Source: Marinobacter sp. NP-4(2019)
GTDB lineage: Bacteria; Pseudomonadota; Gammaproteobacteria; Pseudomonadales; Oleiphilaceae
Direction: 5' to 3'
Length of the DNA: 64,000 nucleotides
NCBI RefSeq assembly: GCF_003994855.1
Contig: NZ_CP034142.1
Span: forward strand, 3,472,001-3,536,000
The stretch's first letter is position 1. The number at the start of each line of letters is the position of its first letter. Below the pieces are notes generated by a model. It had not been told where the DNA came from. It did not search any database and worked only from the letters and a program-made list of their open reading frames with translations. Positions 1 through 6,750 of the stretch are shown piece by piece. Position numbers and translations under genes: made by a program.

Positions 1-550
1 ACTCGGTTTCGTCGGTATCGGTGGTCTCGTGCAGGTCGATGTGCAGCAGTATTGGCTCATCGATTGATGCCACCAGTTGCATGAGCGCCGCTGACTCCCC
101 GGCCTGGCCGTCATCACAAAACGAGCGATTGGGATCAATCGCGTTCGCGTTCCAGCGATGGATGCGTTCGTAAGCCCAGGGGCTGACGCAAGGCGCGACC
201 AGCAGGTTTACACGACCAACATAATCCAGTGTATATTGTTCAACGAACTGCAGCGCCCCATGAACACCGCTTGTTTCATAGCCGTGTACCCCGCCGGTAA
301 TCAACACCACCGGCCGATCGGCACGCCAGTCGCGGCTGCGGATTGCCATCAGCGGATAAACGTCCGGGCCATATTCCAGACGGCCATACTCTTGCACGTC
401 GAAGCGCGAGCGCAGCCGCTCGACCACGCTCAACACGTCGGACTCGTAACTGCGTTGACGGGTTTGCCGTGACAGCCACTCAGCACGTTCCGCGTCGCCC
501 CAGGGAGTGCCGGGCGTACCGATTGGATAGGCCGCTGAAGCGGAGTTCAT
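1..550 (-). CDS. M14-family zinc metallocarboxypeptidase (3' part lies outside the window)
   Basis: The minus-strand frame starts at ATG 550 and runs off the window start, giving about 183 residues. The zinc-ligand signature GGVHGYE (HxxE) lies near residue 88, followed by an asparagine/arginine stretch (NAIDPNRSF) and by LHIDLHE, which supplies the third zinc-binding histidine. This order is typical of M14 carboxypeptidases, which remove C-terminal residues from peptides or act on related amide substrates. There is no obvious signal peptide, so a cytoplasmic enzyme is likely. Its ATG overlaps the stop of the upstream 98-residue gene (ATGA), so the two are probably translationally coupled. 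The substrate cannot be told from the sequence. Confidence 0.85.
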   Translation of the reverse strand, partial: MNSASAAYPIGTPGTPWGDAERAEWLSRQTRQRSYESDVLSVVERLRSRFDVQEYGRLEYGPDVYPLMAIRSRDWRADRPVVLITGGVHGYETSGVHGALQFVEQYTLDYVGRVNLLVAPCVSPWAYERIHRWNANAIDPNRSFCDDGQAGESAALMQLVASIDEPILLHIDLHETTDTDETE

Positions 551-843
551 ATCGTGGAAATACCGTCGATCTCGGTCACCGTTTTGGCATCCGCCCGCTC
601 AATAATTTTCACGAGGGTGGATTGAATCGTTTCATCTTCCCGGGCGTCACCGTCACTTACAAACGTTTGCTTCTGAGGATCGGCACCTTCTTCCTCAGTA
701 TATGAGACAACGACTTCGGTGGCTGAATCCGGCGCTTTACCAAAGTTCGCTTTACCAAAGTACTCCAGCGAAACCAACGGATAGCCATGAAAGCCCTTCT
801 TAACCTGCTTTGCAATGCGCTTTTTTGCTTTATCCAAATGCAT
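547..843 (-). CDS. Conserved small hypothetical protein coupled to the M14 peptidase
   Basis: A 98-residue, lysine- and glutamate-rich soluble protein. It has a basic N-terminus (MHLDKAKKRIAKQVKKG), no membrane segment, and an acidic C-terminal half. Its stop overlaps the start of the M14 peptidase gene by four bases, which argues for a real, co-translated gene. I do not recognise the family. It may assist or inhibit the peptidase, but that is inference from position only. Confidence 0.6.
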   Translation of the reverse strand: MHLDKAKKRIAKQVKKGFHGYPLVSLEYFGKANFGKAPDSATEVVVSYTEEEGADPQKQTFVSDGDAREDETIQSTLVKIIERADAKTVTEIDGISTI

Positions 844-929
844 AATAAGGCCTGTCGCTGCGCTTGTGATCTGGGTGCCACATGAACATCCAGTTGATAC
901 CGTTCGCCAATTCTATGCCGTTCAATCCA

Positions 930-1127
930 TCAAAAATAGATCTGTCCCGGTTTCCCCAGTCCCGGTTTCCCGACTAGAGGAGAGAACCGAACCACAATCA
1001 GGTCTCGATTCTTGCGCAAGACCCTAACGGTGCTTTCAGTCAGCCTCTCTGCGACTCGCTTGATGGCCTGCTGCTTGTTCTGTGAGCTACAAATCGAATT
1101 GGCAAGGCTTACAGTGATGATTGGCAT
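930..1127 (-). pseudogene. Tautomerase (4-oxalocrotonate tautomerase superfamily), C-terminus replaced by a REP
   Basis: The frame encodes 65 residues starting MPIITVSLANS, with Pro1 in the catalytic position of the 4-OT superfamily and the family-like helix (KQQAIKRVAERLTEST). After about residue 50 the family similarity stops, and the last residues (GKPGQIYF) are encoded by REP copy 1. Normal members continue past this point into the C-terminal strand. The gene is therefore either a truncated relic or makes a short altered protein. It lies just downstream of the HPP gene on the same strand, so it may once have been part of that operon. Confidence 0.65.
932..953 (-). repeat. REP copy 1 (RAYT-type REP)
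   Basis: On the minus strand this reads AAACCGGGACAGATCTATTT followed by TT. It is the first of at least seven copies of the CCGGGACAGATCTATTTTT motif between 932 and 5260, surrounding a REP-associated transposase gene. It supplies the last codons of the truncated tautomerase frame. Confidence 0.85.
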
Positions 1128-1140
1128 TCGTTAACTCCTT

Positions 1141-1644
1141 TTATATCCAGTAAGTCGGCCAATTTTTCTGTTGGCCAGTGTTATTAATAAGCAAAGCGAT
1201 TAGAACGAGGATGACGGATCCGGCGAGAACCGGCGTCAATACGAAGCCCCAGTCCTGAATTCCTGCTGCAAGTACAACAATTGGGTTTGCACCTGCTGGT
1301 GGGTGAATGGCTCGACAAACCTGCATTAACGCGATCGCAAGCCCTACGCCTGCTGCCATCTGCCAGGGACCACTTCCAGCAATATTCATAACCGCCAACC
1401 CGACTAGCGTTGCGATGAGGTGACCACCAATGACGTTTCTTGGCTGTGCTAACGGAGCGCCCGGCGCCGCAAACAGCAACACACACGTAGCACCAAAGGG
1501 CGCCATCAATAGCGGTACGCCCGCGAGTTGTGTCAGGTAGGCTATCGCACCTATCCCTGCGATACCTCCAATCAAACCGATAAAAATCTGTGCTGGAGAA
1601 GGCCGGGCAGGAGCCGTTCCTGCTCCTCTTAGTTTGTGCAACAT
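1141..1644 (-). CDS. HPP-family integral membrane protein
   Basis: A protein of 167 residues with four to five hydrophobic segments and the family signature HPPAGANP around residue 115. HPP proteins are inner-membrane proteins; some relatives have been linked to nitrite transport in chloroplasts and cyanobacteria, but the role in proteobacteria is not established. It is divergent from a TetR regulator, with a shared 112-bp region carrying an operator-like palindrome over the predicted promoter, so it is probably repressed by that regulator. Confidence 0.85.
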   Translation of the reverse strand: MLHKLRGAGTAPARPSPAQIFIGLIGGIAGIGAIAYLTQLAGVPLLMAPFGATCVLLFAAPGAPLAQPRNVIGGHLIATLVGLAVMNIAGSGPWQMAAGVGLAIALMQVCRAIHPPAGANPIVVLAAGIQDWGFVLTPVLAGSVILVLIALLINNTGQQKNWPTYWI

Positions 1645-1668
1645 AGGTGAACCTCTGTATAATAGTGG

Positions 1669-1711
1669 ACAGACAGGTCTGTACAGTATGATGTTTAAAA
1701 TAAGCGGTCAA
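1669..1711 (-). promoter_or_regulatory. Predicted HPP promoter with TetR-type operator
   Basis: Reading the minus strand, TTGACC (1706-1711) is followed after 17 bases by TACTGT (1683-1688). A perfect palindrome ACAGAC-AG-GTCTGT (1669-1682) lies directly against the -10 box. The position suggests that the neighbouring TetR protein blocks this promoter. A TATAAT box on the plus strand at 1658-1663 could serve the tetR gene, putting both genes under the same operator. Confidence 0.5.
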
Positions 1712-1756
1712 GCTCTGCCCAAACTACTGCAACCGACATTTCTATAGGAATTACCT

Positions 1757-2326
1757 ATGAGCAAGCGAGACGATATTCTTACGACCGCGCTTCGCCTTTT
1801 CAACGAGCACGGCTATCAAGCGGTTGGTGTGGATACAATCCGGGACGAAGCAAATGTTTCCAAAATGACGCTCTATAACCATTTTAGAAACAAGGACAAG
1901 CTGGTCGAAGAAGTCTTAAAGCTTCGTCACCAGCGATTCAAGGACTCGCTCGAAGCGTCACTCGATTCAATCACCGGCGCAAAAGAGAAGCTGCGAGAAG
2001 TGTTCAATTGGCACACGCGCTGGTTCTTTTCTCCGGACTTTTTTGGCTGCATGTTTATCCGCGCTACGGGGGAATACCACAATGCTGAAGGCATGGTCTT
2101 GATTTCTCAGGACCACAAACAATGGATTGCCTGCCTGCTTGAAGACATCTTTCATGAGATCGAGGTGGACGACCCGGCGAGCGTCGCCCGATTCTTCCAA
2201 ACGACACTCGACGGCATGATCATCAATGCCAGCATCTTTCACACTTTCGACAGGATAAACGAGGTGTGGCAAATGCTATGTCGTTACGTTGGTCTACCGT
2301 ACGAACCCCTACAGCCTCCTCGATAG
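1757..2326 (+). CDS. TetR/AcrR-family transcriptional regulator
   Basis: A regulator of 189 residues. The N-terminal helix-turn-helix (about residues 9-50: ALRLFNEHGYQAVGVDTI then SKMTLYNHFRNKDKLV) is a clear TetR DNA-binding domain, followed by an all-helical ligand-binding domain with one notable pair of aromatics (WFFSPDFFGCMF). It is divergent from the HPP membrane protein and probably represses it and itself through the palindrome at 1669-1682. The ligand is unknown. Confidence 0.9.
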   Translation: MSKRDDILTTALRLFNEHGYQAVGVDTIRDEANVSKMTLYNHFRNKDKLVEEVLKLRHQRFKDSLEASLDSITGAKEKLREVFNWHTRWFFSPDFFGCMFIRATGEYHNAEGMVLISQDHKQWIACLLEDIFHEIEVDDPASVARFFQTTLDGMIINASIFHTFDRINEVWQMLCRYVGLPYEPLQPPR

Positions 2327-2349
2327 CCAACTCAACTCCTTAAAGAGCG

Positions 2350-2371
2350 AAACCGGGACAGATCTATTTTT
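2350..2371 (+). repeat. REP copy 2
   Basis: AAACCGGGACAGATCTATTT plus TT, in the opposite orientation to copy 1. Copies 1 and 2 bracket the tautomerase relic, HPP and tetR genes as inverted repeats. The rest of the gap to 2508 shows nothing I can support. Confidence 0.85.
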
Positions 2372-2508
2372 CAGAAACACTGACTCGTCGAGGAGACCGC
2401 TTGGGCGGGCTATACAGATTGGGATCACTGGGAGTTGACAATTGATTGAGGCGCGCTCAGGTGATCGCAATCAAAGTGTTGGTGGACTAACCAGGTGACG
2501 GGCTGAGC

Positions 2509-2823
2509 TCAGGCAGCCTCGTGATCAGACTTTCGAGGCTTGATGAGCTTCTTGATTTGATCGGATTTCTCCGCACGGACACGACGCAGATCATAATCGG
2601 TCTGCAGATTGAGCCAAAACTGCTCAGTAGTCCCAAAGTAACGAGCCAAACGCATGGCCGTATCCGCGGTCACACCACGACGCTCGCGAACAATCTCGTT
2701 CAGGCGCTGTGCAGGAACATAAAGTTCTTTTGAAAGCGCATTCACACTCATGCCAAGAGGCTCAAGGTAATCCTCAAGTAAAATCTCTCCTGGATGGATA
2801 GGGCGCATACCTACAGTAACCAT
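2509..2823 (-). CDS. higA: HigA-type antitoxin (XRE family)
   Basis: An antitoxin of 104 residues starting MVTVGMRPIHPGEILLEDYL, the hallmark N-terminus of HigA, followed by an HTH (NALSKELYVPAQRLNEIVRE) and the FWLNLQTDYDLR helix common in the family. HigA neutralises the HigB mRNA interferase and represses the operon. It follows higB by 12 bases in the toxin-first order characteristic of higBA. Confidence 0.93.
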   Translation of the reverse strand: MVTVGMRPIHPGEILLEDYLEPLGMSVNALSKELYVPAQRLNEIVRERRGVTADTAMRLARYFGTTEQFWLNLQTDYDLRRVRAEKSDQIKKLIKPRKSDHEAA

Positions 2824-2835
2824 TGCGCGACCTCC

Positions 2836-3114
2836 TTAGTGGTAATCAACAATCTCCACGTCTTCCGCCCCTTCATCTGTCCAGCGGAAACACAATCGCC
2901 ACTGGTCATTGATCCGGATGCTGTGTTGCCCCTCTCTGTCTCCAGAAAGCGGCTCAAGTCTATTCCCGGGCGGAGACTTTAAATCTTTAAGAGCTTCAGC
3001 GCTTAGCATCTGCTGTAACTTACGCTCGGCCGTTCGCTGGATTGCATTGAAACGCCGAGTCTTACCTGTTTTTACAAGCTCCTCTGTGTGCTTGCACTTA
3101 AAGCTCTTGATCAT
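2836..3114 (-). CDS. higB: HigB-type toxin (RelE/HigB ribosome-dependent mRNA interferase)
   Basis: A toxin of 92 residues with family features: the start MIKSFKCKHTEELV, the central helix KLQQML, the PPGNRLEPLSGDREGQHSIRINDQWRLCF block with conserved Arg and Trp, and the C-terminal VDYH. HigB cleaves mRNA on the ribosome. An AAGGTGG ribosome-binding site precedes the ATG. It is transcribed first, with a palindromic operator directly upstream. Confidence 0.93.
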   Translation of the reverse strand: MIKSFKCKHTEELVKTGKTRRFNAIQRTAERKLQQMLSAEALKDLKSPPGNRLEPLSGDREGQHSIRINDQWRLCFRWTDEGAEDVEIVDYH

Positions 3115-3128
3115 GATTACCCACCTTA

Positions 3129-3143
3129 TAACGTTGCACGTTA
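3129..3143 (-). promoter_or_regulatory. Probable HigA operator
   Basis: A perfect palindrome, TAACGT-TGC-ACGTTA, lies 15-29 bases upstream of the higB start codon, the usual place for HigA autorepression. No second strong site was seen. Confidence 0.55.
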
Positions 3144-3264
3144 AACGTGAAATACGATTTAGTTATAATAACATGTTTTTTTATAACAAACGGAATCGAG
3201 AAAACACTTGGCGGGAGTGCAGCAGTTTACCACGAAAACGCATCATCCGGTCGCACTCATGCAC

Positions 3265-3286
3265 AACCGGGACAGATCTATTTTTT
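3265..3286 (+). repeat. REP copy 3, overlapping the transposase stop codon
   Basis: AACCGGGACAGATCTATTTT plus TT. It includes the stop codon of the transposase gene (3278-3280) and is inverted with respect to copy 4 on the other side of that gene. Confidence 0.85.
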
Positions 3287-3976
3287 AGATACAGGCCTCC
3301 CCGGCTTACGAGTTTCAACTCTGATACCGATACGGTTTTCAATTTCATCCACGAACTTGTTGCCGCCGGTCAGTTTATTGCTATTGATCGCAGTACGAAT
3401 CAATTCATCTGACGACGAAGCATCTTCCTGCTCAACAAACTGCCGATAGGCTTCAATCCTCATCTGGTGACTGCCTGCCAGTGCCCGAAAGGTGTCGGGC
3501 TCATCCAGCCATTGGCAATGTGACACCCCGACCCGTGCACAATAGCTCGACCACTCATACAACTCAGGTTTATCCACCATCCCTGCTTTAACAGGGTTGA
3601 GCTCCACATAGCGACAACAAGCCAACAGGTAGGCATCAGTATCAATTGGGCTAATCTTGTAGCGCCCCTCCCAGAGAGAACCACTGCGTTTTTCGAGGGC
3701 ATTTACAAAGCGTGTTTGACGCCCAGCCATACGCTTCATCAATTGAGGGATTGCGGTCAGATTGTCGTTTGCCTGAACGACCAGATGAACATGGTTCGTC
3801 ATCAGGCAATAGCTGAACACCTCCAGCTCATAGACCTGTTTCCATTCCTGAAGGTTTGCGAGGTAGTACTCAAAGTCGCGGCGCTCGACGAACACAGGTT
3901 GGCGGTTATGGCCGCGCTGGACAATATGGTGGGGAAAACCGGGCACAATCACCCTAGCCCGCCTTGGCATACGCAC
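3278..3976 (-). CDS. REP-associated tyrosine transposase (RAYT, Y1/IS200-like)
   Basis: A protein of 232 residues. It opens with MPRRARVIVPGFPHHIVQRG, typical of the family, and carries the metal-binding HUH motif NHVHLVV at residues 61-67. The candidate nucleophile tyrosine is in the segment GRYKISPIDTDAYLLACCRYVELNPVKAG. Y1 transposases cut and rejoin single-stranded DNA, and RAYTs are thought to mobilise or maintain REP sequences. The gene appears intact. Its seven or more cognate REPs are clustered within 2.4 kb on either side, so the family was probably active locally. Confidence 0.92.
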   Translation of the reverse strand: MRMPRRARVIVPGFPHHIVQRGHNRQPVFVERRDFEYYLANLQEWKQVYELEVFSYCLMTNHVHLVVQANDNLTAIPQLMKRMAGRQTRFVNALEKRSGSLWEGRYKISPIDTDAYLLACCRYVELNPVKAGMVDKPELYEWSSYCARVGVSHCQWLDEPDTFRALAGSHQMRIEAYRQFVEQEDASSSDELIRTAINSNKLTGGNKFVDEIENRIGIRVETRKPGRPVSKK

Positions 3977-4035
3977 CTCCTTGCTTTTAAACCACAGAAT
4001 CCGTTCTGTGGGCCGGCAACCTCAAAGAAGCCGTG

Positions 4036-4057
4036 AAAATAAATCTGTCCCGGTTTT
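4036..4057 (-). repeat. REP copy 4
   Basis: AAAATAAATCTGTCCCGGTTTT on the plus strand, with one substitution (AAATCTG for AGATCTG). It lies 60 bases upstream of the transposase start and is inverted relative to copy 3. Confidence 0.8.
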
Positions 4058-4178
4058 CGTCCAGGACATTCCAACCACTCAGATGATCGAGTTTGGCCGG
4101 TTTCTGCCAGCGCCGGGAGACGAAGCTGAGTGGGAGCGGGAAATGACTCCAGAAAAGCGGGCCGGGTTACCCAGATAA
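4058..4178 (+). pseudogene. Possible gene remnant truncated at a REP
   Basis: Directly after REP copy 4 an open frame reads VQDIPTTQMIEFGRFLPAPG followed by an acidic stretch and ends at a stop codon (4176-4178). The composition looks like real protein, but the upstream part is REP sequence and no start or family is evident. It may be the 3' end of a gene whose 5' part was lost. Confidence 0.3.
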
Positions 4179-4225
4179 CCGGACGCTGGCATTCGACGAC
4201 AAGATCCTGGCTTGCCTATGAACCC

Positions 4226-4249
4226 AAATAATAGATCAATCCCGGATTT
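4226..4249 (-). repeat. Degenerate REP copy 5
   Basis: AATAATAGATCAATCCCGGA plus TTT on the plus strand, with a CAA replacing CTG relative to the consensus. A second weak remnant (GTTCCGGTCTTCCCC) follows at about 4264. Confidence 0.6.
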
Positions 4250-4291
4250 CACAGAATATATTTGTTCCGGTCTTCCCCAAGGATTTTCCGT

Positions 4292-4945
4292 TTAATTATG
4301 GTTCCCGTTGGCCAATATAGCGCCAACGATGCTCTTGATGTGTTGCAGAGAGTTGAATCGGCGTTTTTGCCGAAGAAACCCGTAAGGGAATCGGATCTGA
4401 CAATAACCAACTTGTAACGTTGGTCTCCCCTCCTCGAGGCTGAAGTCGATGATCGTGTCAGGAAAATCTGAGCGCAAATCATCAGCAACCCGATCAATAT
4501 GGGTCTGAATGGCTTGCCGACGTCGTTTATCAATGATTCGACGTCGGGCATCAGTTTCCTTCAGAAAGAGCTTATGGGACTCGTACCATTCGACGCCGAA
4601 CCGAGCCTTCAATATCTTGAAAAATTTCTGCCGTGAAAGCACCCCTTTTTCCGTGTTCAGGTGGCTCTGGCAGAGCACTATGTTTCCCGGCCATGAACTG
4701 CCCCCCTCCTTGACTGGCACAAGATGGTCAATTGCGAAATCTCTCGGTGACCACTTTAGATTGGCGCCGCTGTAGTAACACCGGCCATCCTGAGCGAGAA
4801 ACAACTCCTCGATATCCTCTTGTTCATAAACGCCTTCGGACTCTATTAGTAACCTCTGAGCCCGCTTCTTTGCTTTGTCTCTTGAGCGTAGCTTGTCGGT
4901 TAGACGTCTTACGGTTATTGCAAAAGTTTCTCCTTCGGGGACCAA
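4292..4945 (-). CDS. HNH endonuclease domain protein, start unclear
   Basis: A frame of 217 residues. The HNH core is evident: GRCYYSGANL, then DFAIDHLVPVKEGGSSWPGN and IVLCQSHLNTEKG, with the His-Asp-His and Cys positions in family order. HNH proteins cut DNA and occur in restriction, homing and phage functions. The frame has no ATG near its start; it opens after a stop at about 4980 and could begin at TTG 4945. A short open frame overlaps the start in another register (4915-5085), so the gene may be frameshifted or coupled to that ORF. REPs lie on both sides. Confidence 0.65.
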   Translation of the reverse strand: MVPEGETFAITVRRLTDKLRSRDKAKKRAQRLLIESEGVYEQEDIEELFLAQDGRCYYSGANLKWSPRDFAIDHLVPVKEGGSSWPGNIVLCQSHLNTEKGVLSRQKFFKILKARFGVEWYESHKLFLKETDARRRIIDKRRRQAIQTHIDRVADDLRSDFPDTIIDFSLEEGRPTLQVGYCQIRFPYGFLRQKRRFNSLQHIKSIVGAILANGNHN

Positions 4946-5085
4946 AAATACAGGAATCCGCCTTTTTCTCCCTCAATGTGAACCGTATTCAGAAACTCCT
5001 CTTGAACAGAGGCTGGCCATGACTCGAATTCGGATTTATGGATGGAGCCTCTTGCGAGATCGTTGGAAATATGAAAAGAAATCAT
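4915..5085 (-). CDS. 56-residue ORF overlapping the HNH gene; possible frameshifted N-terminus
   Basis: It starts at ATG 5085 and reads MISFHISNDLARGSIHKSEF and onward to GGFLYFWSPKEKLLQ. Its last 31 bases overlap the HNH frame in a different register. The composition is protein-like, but there is no clear ribosome-binding site. Either it is a separate upstream gene with coupled translation, or the HNH gene originally continued from it and a one-base change split the frame. Confidence 0.35.
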   Translation of the reverse strand: MISFHISNDLARGSIHKSEFESWPASVQEEFLNTVHIEGEKGGFLYFWSPKEKLLQ

Positions 5086-5123
5086 GAATTAATAATTGCG
5101 TCGCGTTGATTGCCAGTAGAAAG

Positions 5124-5171
5124 AAATAAATCTGTCCCGGATTCATAATTCCATAAATCCGTCCCAACCTT
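5124..5171 (-). repeat. REP copy 6 with an adjoining degenerate half-copy
   Basis: AAATAAATCTGTCCCGGATT at 5124-5143, then a decayed copy ATAAATCCGTCCCAACCTT at 5153-5171, both in the same orientation. Confidence 0.65.
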
Positions 5172-5238
5172 ACAGATTTTCATTTTTAGAAGAGCCGCCT
5201 CTGCTTATTCGCGATCTCAGCTTTCTCAACAAAGGCGA

Positions 5239-5260
5239 TACCGGGACAGATCTATTTTTT
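5239..5260 (+). repeat. REP copy 7
   Basis: TACCGGGACAGATCTATTTT plus TT, inverted relative to copy 6. The two copies lie just downstream of the NucS-like nuclease gene. Confidence 0.85.
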
Positions 5261-5288
5261 CACTGTTTTCTCTGAACTACAGGTAACA

Positions 5289-6356
5289 TCAAGCAATTCC
5301 CCAAATAGACTTGAGCCGGTTCACGGTGTGCTTCCACTTCTCCGCTCTCGGTCTGGCTACAGAGTTCTGATTACCAAATAAACCTACTTCATTCACCGCT
5401 TCAGATTCCGGTACAGCTTTAATCCAGCGCAGACCAACGCAGTAGTCCGCATCATCTTCTCCGTACTCTGCGGCGGTATGATAATGGCCTTCTAACTGCT
5501 TGCCATCTTTGATGAATTCATCGATGACAATGGCAGGTGATGTGACCTCACCTACCCCGGCATATCCAACTTTCGGGACCAGCACCCAAACACGATCACC
5601 GGGTTTCAGCATAAATAGCGTTTTGCTGTACCAGCGACCACCACCTGCGGCGATGAACCCATACTTGAGGGCATCATTCCAGCTCCTGCCATTGTAGGTT
5701 GCACCAAAGGAGCCGTAGAACTCGCCATTCCAGTCTCCTTTTTGACCAATATTGATTGCGCGCTCCTCGGTTTCTCCGGGGTCGATCATCCAGGCACGGC
5801 TCAAGTACTGGTTGGCACCATCCTGAAACACGCTGAAAAAGACGGCGTTAACGGCTACGTTGGCCTTGTCATTGAGGTAGTTAATGATGCGTTCGGTACT
5901 TGCATCTAGCTCAGCTGCAACCACCACCATTTGATGAGAGCTGTTGATTTCATCTTCCGCCGGGGCGGTGCGAAACTTGTCGATGAAAGCTTGATTGAAG
6001 TTGGTAATAGGCAACTGAAACTTTTGAGCGAATGCTTCATAAATCTGCACCACGCGGTCAGAGGTCAGAGTCTCCACCCATGAGGCATAGTCAATCGTCT
6101 GAGCCACCACATCTCGGGGTGTCTTGTGTTTCTTTAACTCAATCACGATCAGCGAGCCGGTAATATCGATGGCCAAAAGATCCAGCGGCTTGCCGAAATC
6201 GGTGTAGACCTGACGAGCGATTAACAGCCAGTTGCCGTTGAGAATGGAAATATCCTTGAATATCAGGTCTTCAAGTACTTCCTCTGACGCCATGGTAGTG
6301 TTGGTCAGGACCTGCGGATGATCGCCGATTTTCCAGATTCCGTGTTGGATAGGCAT
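5289..6356 (-). CDS. NucS/DUF91-like PD-(D/E)XK nuclease with C-terminal PUA/EVE-like region
   Basis: A protein of 355 residues. Residues 45-80 contain the nuclease core TDFGKPLDLLAIDITGSLIV then IELKKHKT (Asp, then Glu-x-Lys), as in the C-terminal domain of NucS-type endonucleases. The C-terminal third has RWYSKTLFMLKPGDRVWVLV then VGYAGVGEV, resembling the beta-barrel of EVE/PUA domains that bind modified bases. It starts two bases after the stop of the HEPN-like gene, so they are co-translated. A nuclease next to a HEPN-like protein suggests a defence role, but no described system was recognised with confidence. Confidence 0.7.
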   Translation of the reverse strand: MPIQHGIWKIGDHPQVLTNTTMASEEVLEDLIFKDISILNGNWLLIARQVYTDFGKPLDLLAIDITGSLIVIELKKHKTPRDVVAQTIDYASWVETLTSDRVVQIYEAFAQKFQLPITNFNQAFIDKFRTAPAEDEINSSHQMVVVAAELDASTERIINYLNDKANVAVNAVFFSVFQDGANQYLSRAWMIDPGETEERAINIGQKGDWNGEFYGSFGATYNGRSWNDALKYGFIAAGGGRWYSKTLFMLKPGDRVWVLVPKVGYAGVGEVTSPAIVIDEFIKDGKQLEGHYHTAAEYGEDDADYCVGLRWIKAVPESEAVNEVGLFGNQNSVARPRAEKWKHTVNRLKSIWGIA

Positions 6357-6358
6357 CG

Positions 6359-6700
6359 TTATTCCTTTGCGGTACTGCTTATTTGTTTTGCTACGGGGTA
6401 AAGCTGATTAATAAACTCGGAAACCAGCTCGAAGCTATAAAGAACACGGTTATGCAGCATTGCGCTGCCATGCGCATAGATATTACGGATCTTGTTTGTG
6501 TGATCGATTAAATGCTGAATATGATCATAATTCTCGTCCGGCGGAAGGTCAGAAAATGCATTGGTATCGATAGTAACACTCTCTTCGCCCGTTTCAGGAT
6601 TGCTGCGGGAGAAAAAGGTGTTTCGGATATCGGGTTCCAGTAATTGCGCCAGTGGTTTGAATCCATCCCTGTCCGCCATCAGACACTCCCGTTGTGCCAC
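6359..6700 (-). CDS. HEPN-like small protein (RNIYAH motif), possibly 5'-truncated
   Basis: The open frame gives 113 residues from GTG 6700 (next Met at 6679). The segment RNIYAHG matches the R-x4-H motif of HEPN-type RNases and related helical proteins. The frame stays open upstream to about 6767 and encodes plausible protein (EVDPAGITGKNVSVSIDVAQ) without an ATG, overlapping the end of the lipoprotein gene. The true N-terminus may therefore be missing through recombination. It is coupled to the nuclease gene downstream with a two-base gap. HEPN identity is suggested by the motif alone. Confidence 0.5.
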   Translation of the reverse strand: MAQRECLMADRDGFKPLAQLLEPDIRNTFFSRSNPETGEESVTIDTNAFSDLPPDENYDHIQHLIDHTNKIRNIYAHGSAMLHNRVLYSFELVSEFINQLYPVAKQISSTAKE

Positions 6701-6750
6701 ATCGATTGATACAGAAACATTTTTTCCGGTTATGCCCGCTGGATCAACCT

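Larger units (their letters stand above)
3265..4057 (-). mobile_element. RAYT unit: tyrosine transposase gene flanked by inverted REPs
   Basis: The transposase gene (3278-3976) is enclosed by REP copies 3 and 4 in opposite orientation, the arrangement expected for a REP-associated tyrosine transposase and its substrate sequences. No target duplication is expected for Y1 transposases and none is seen. Confidence 0.6.
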
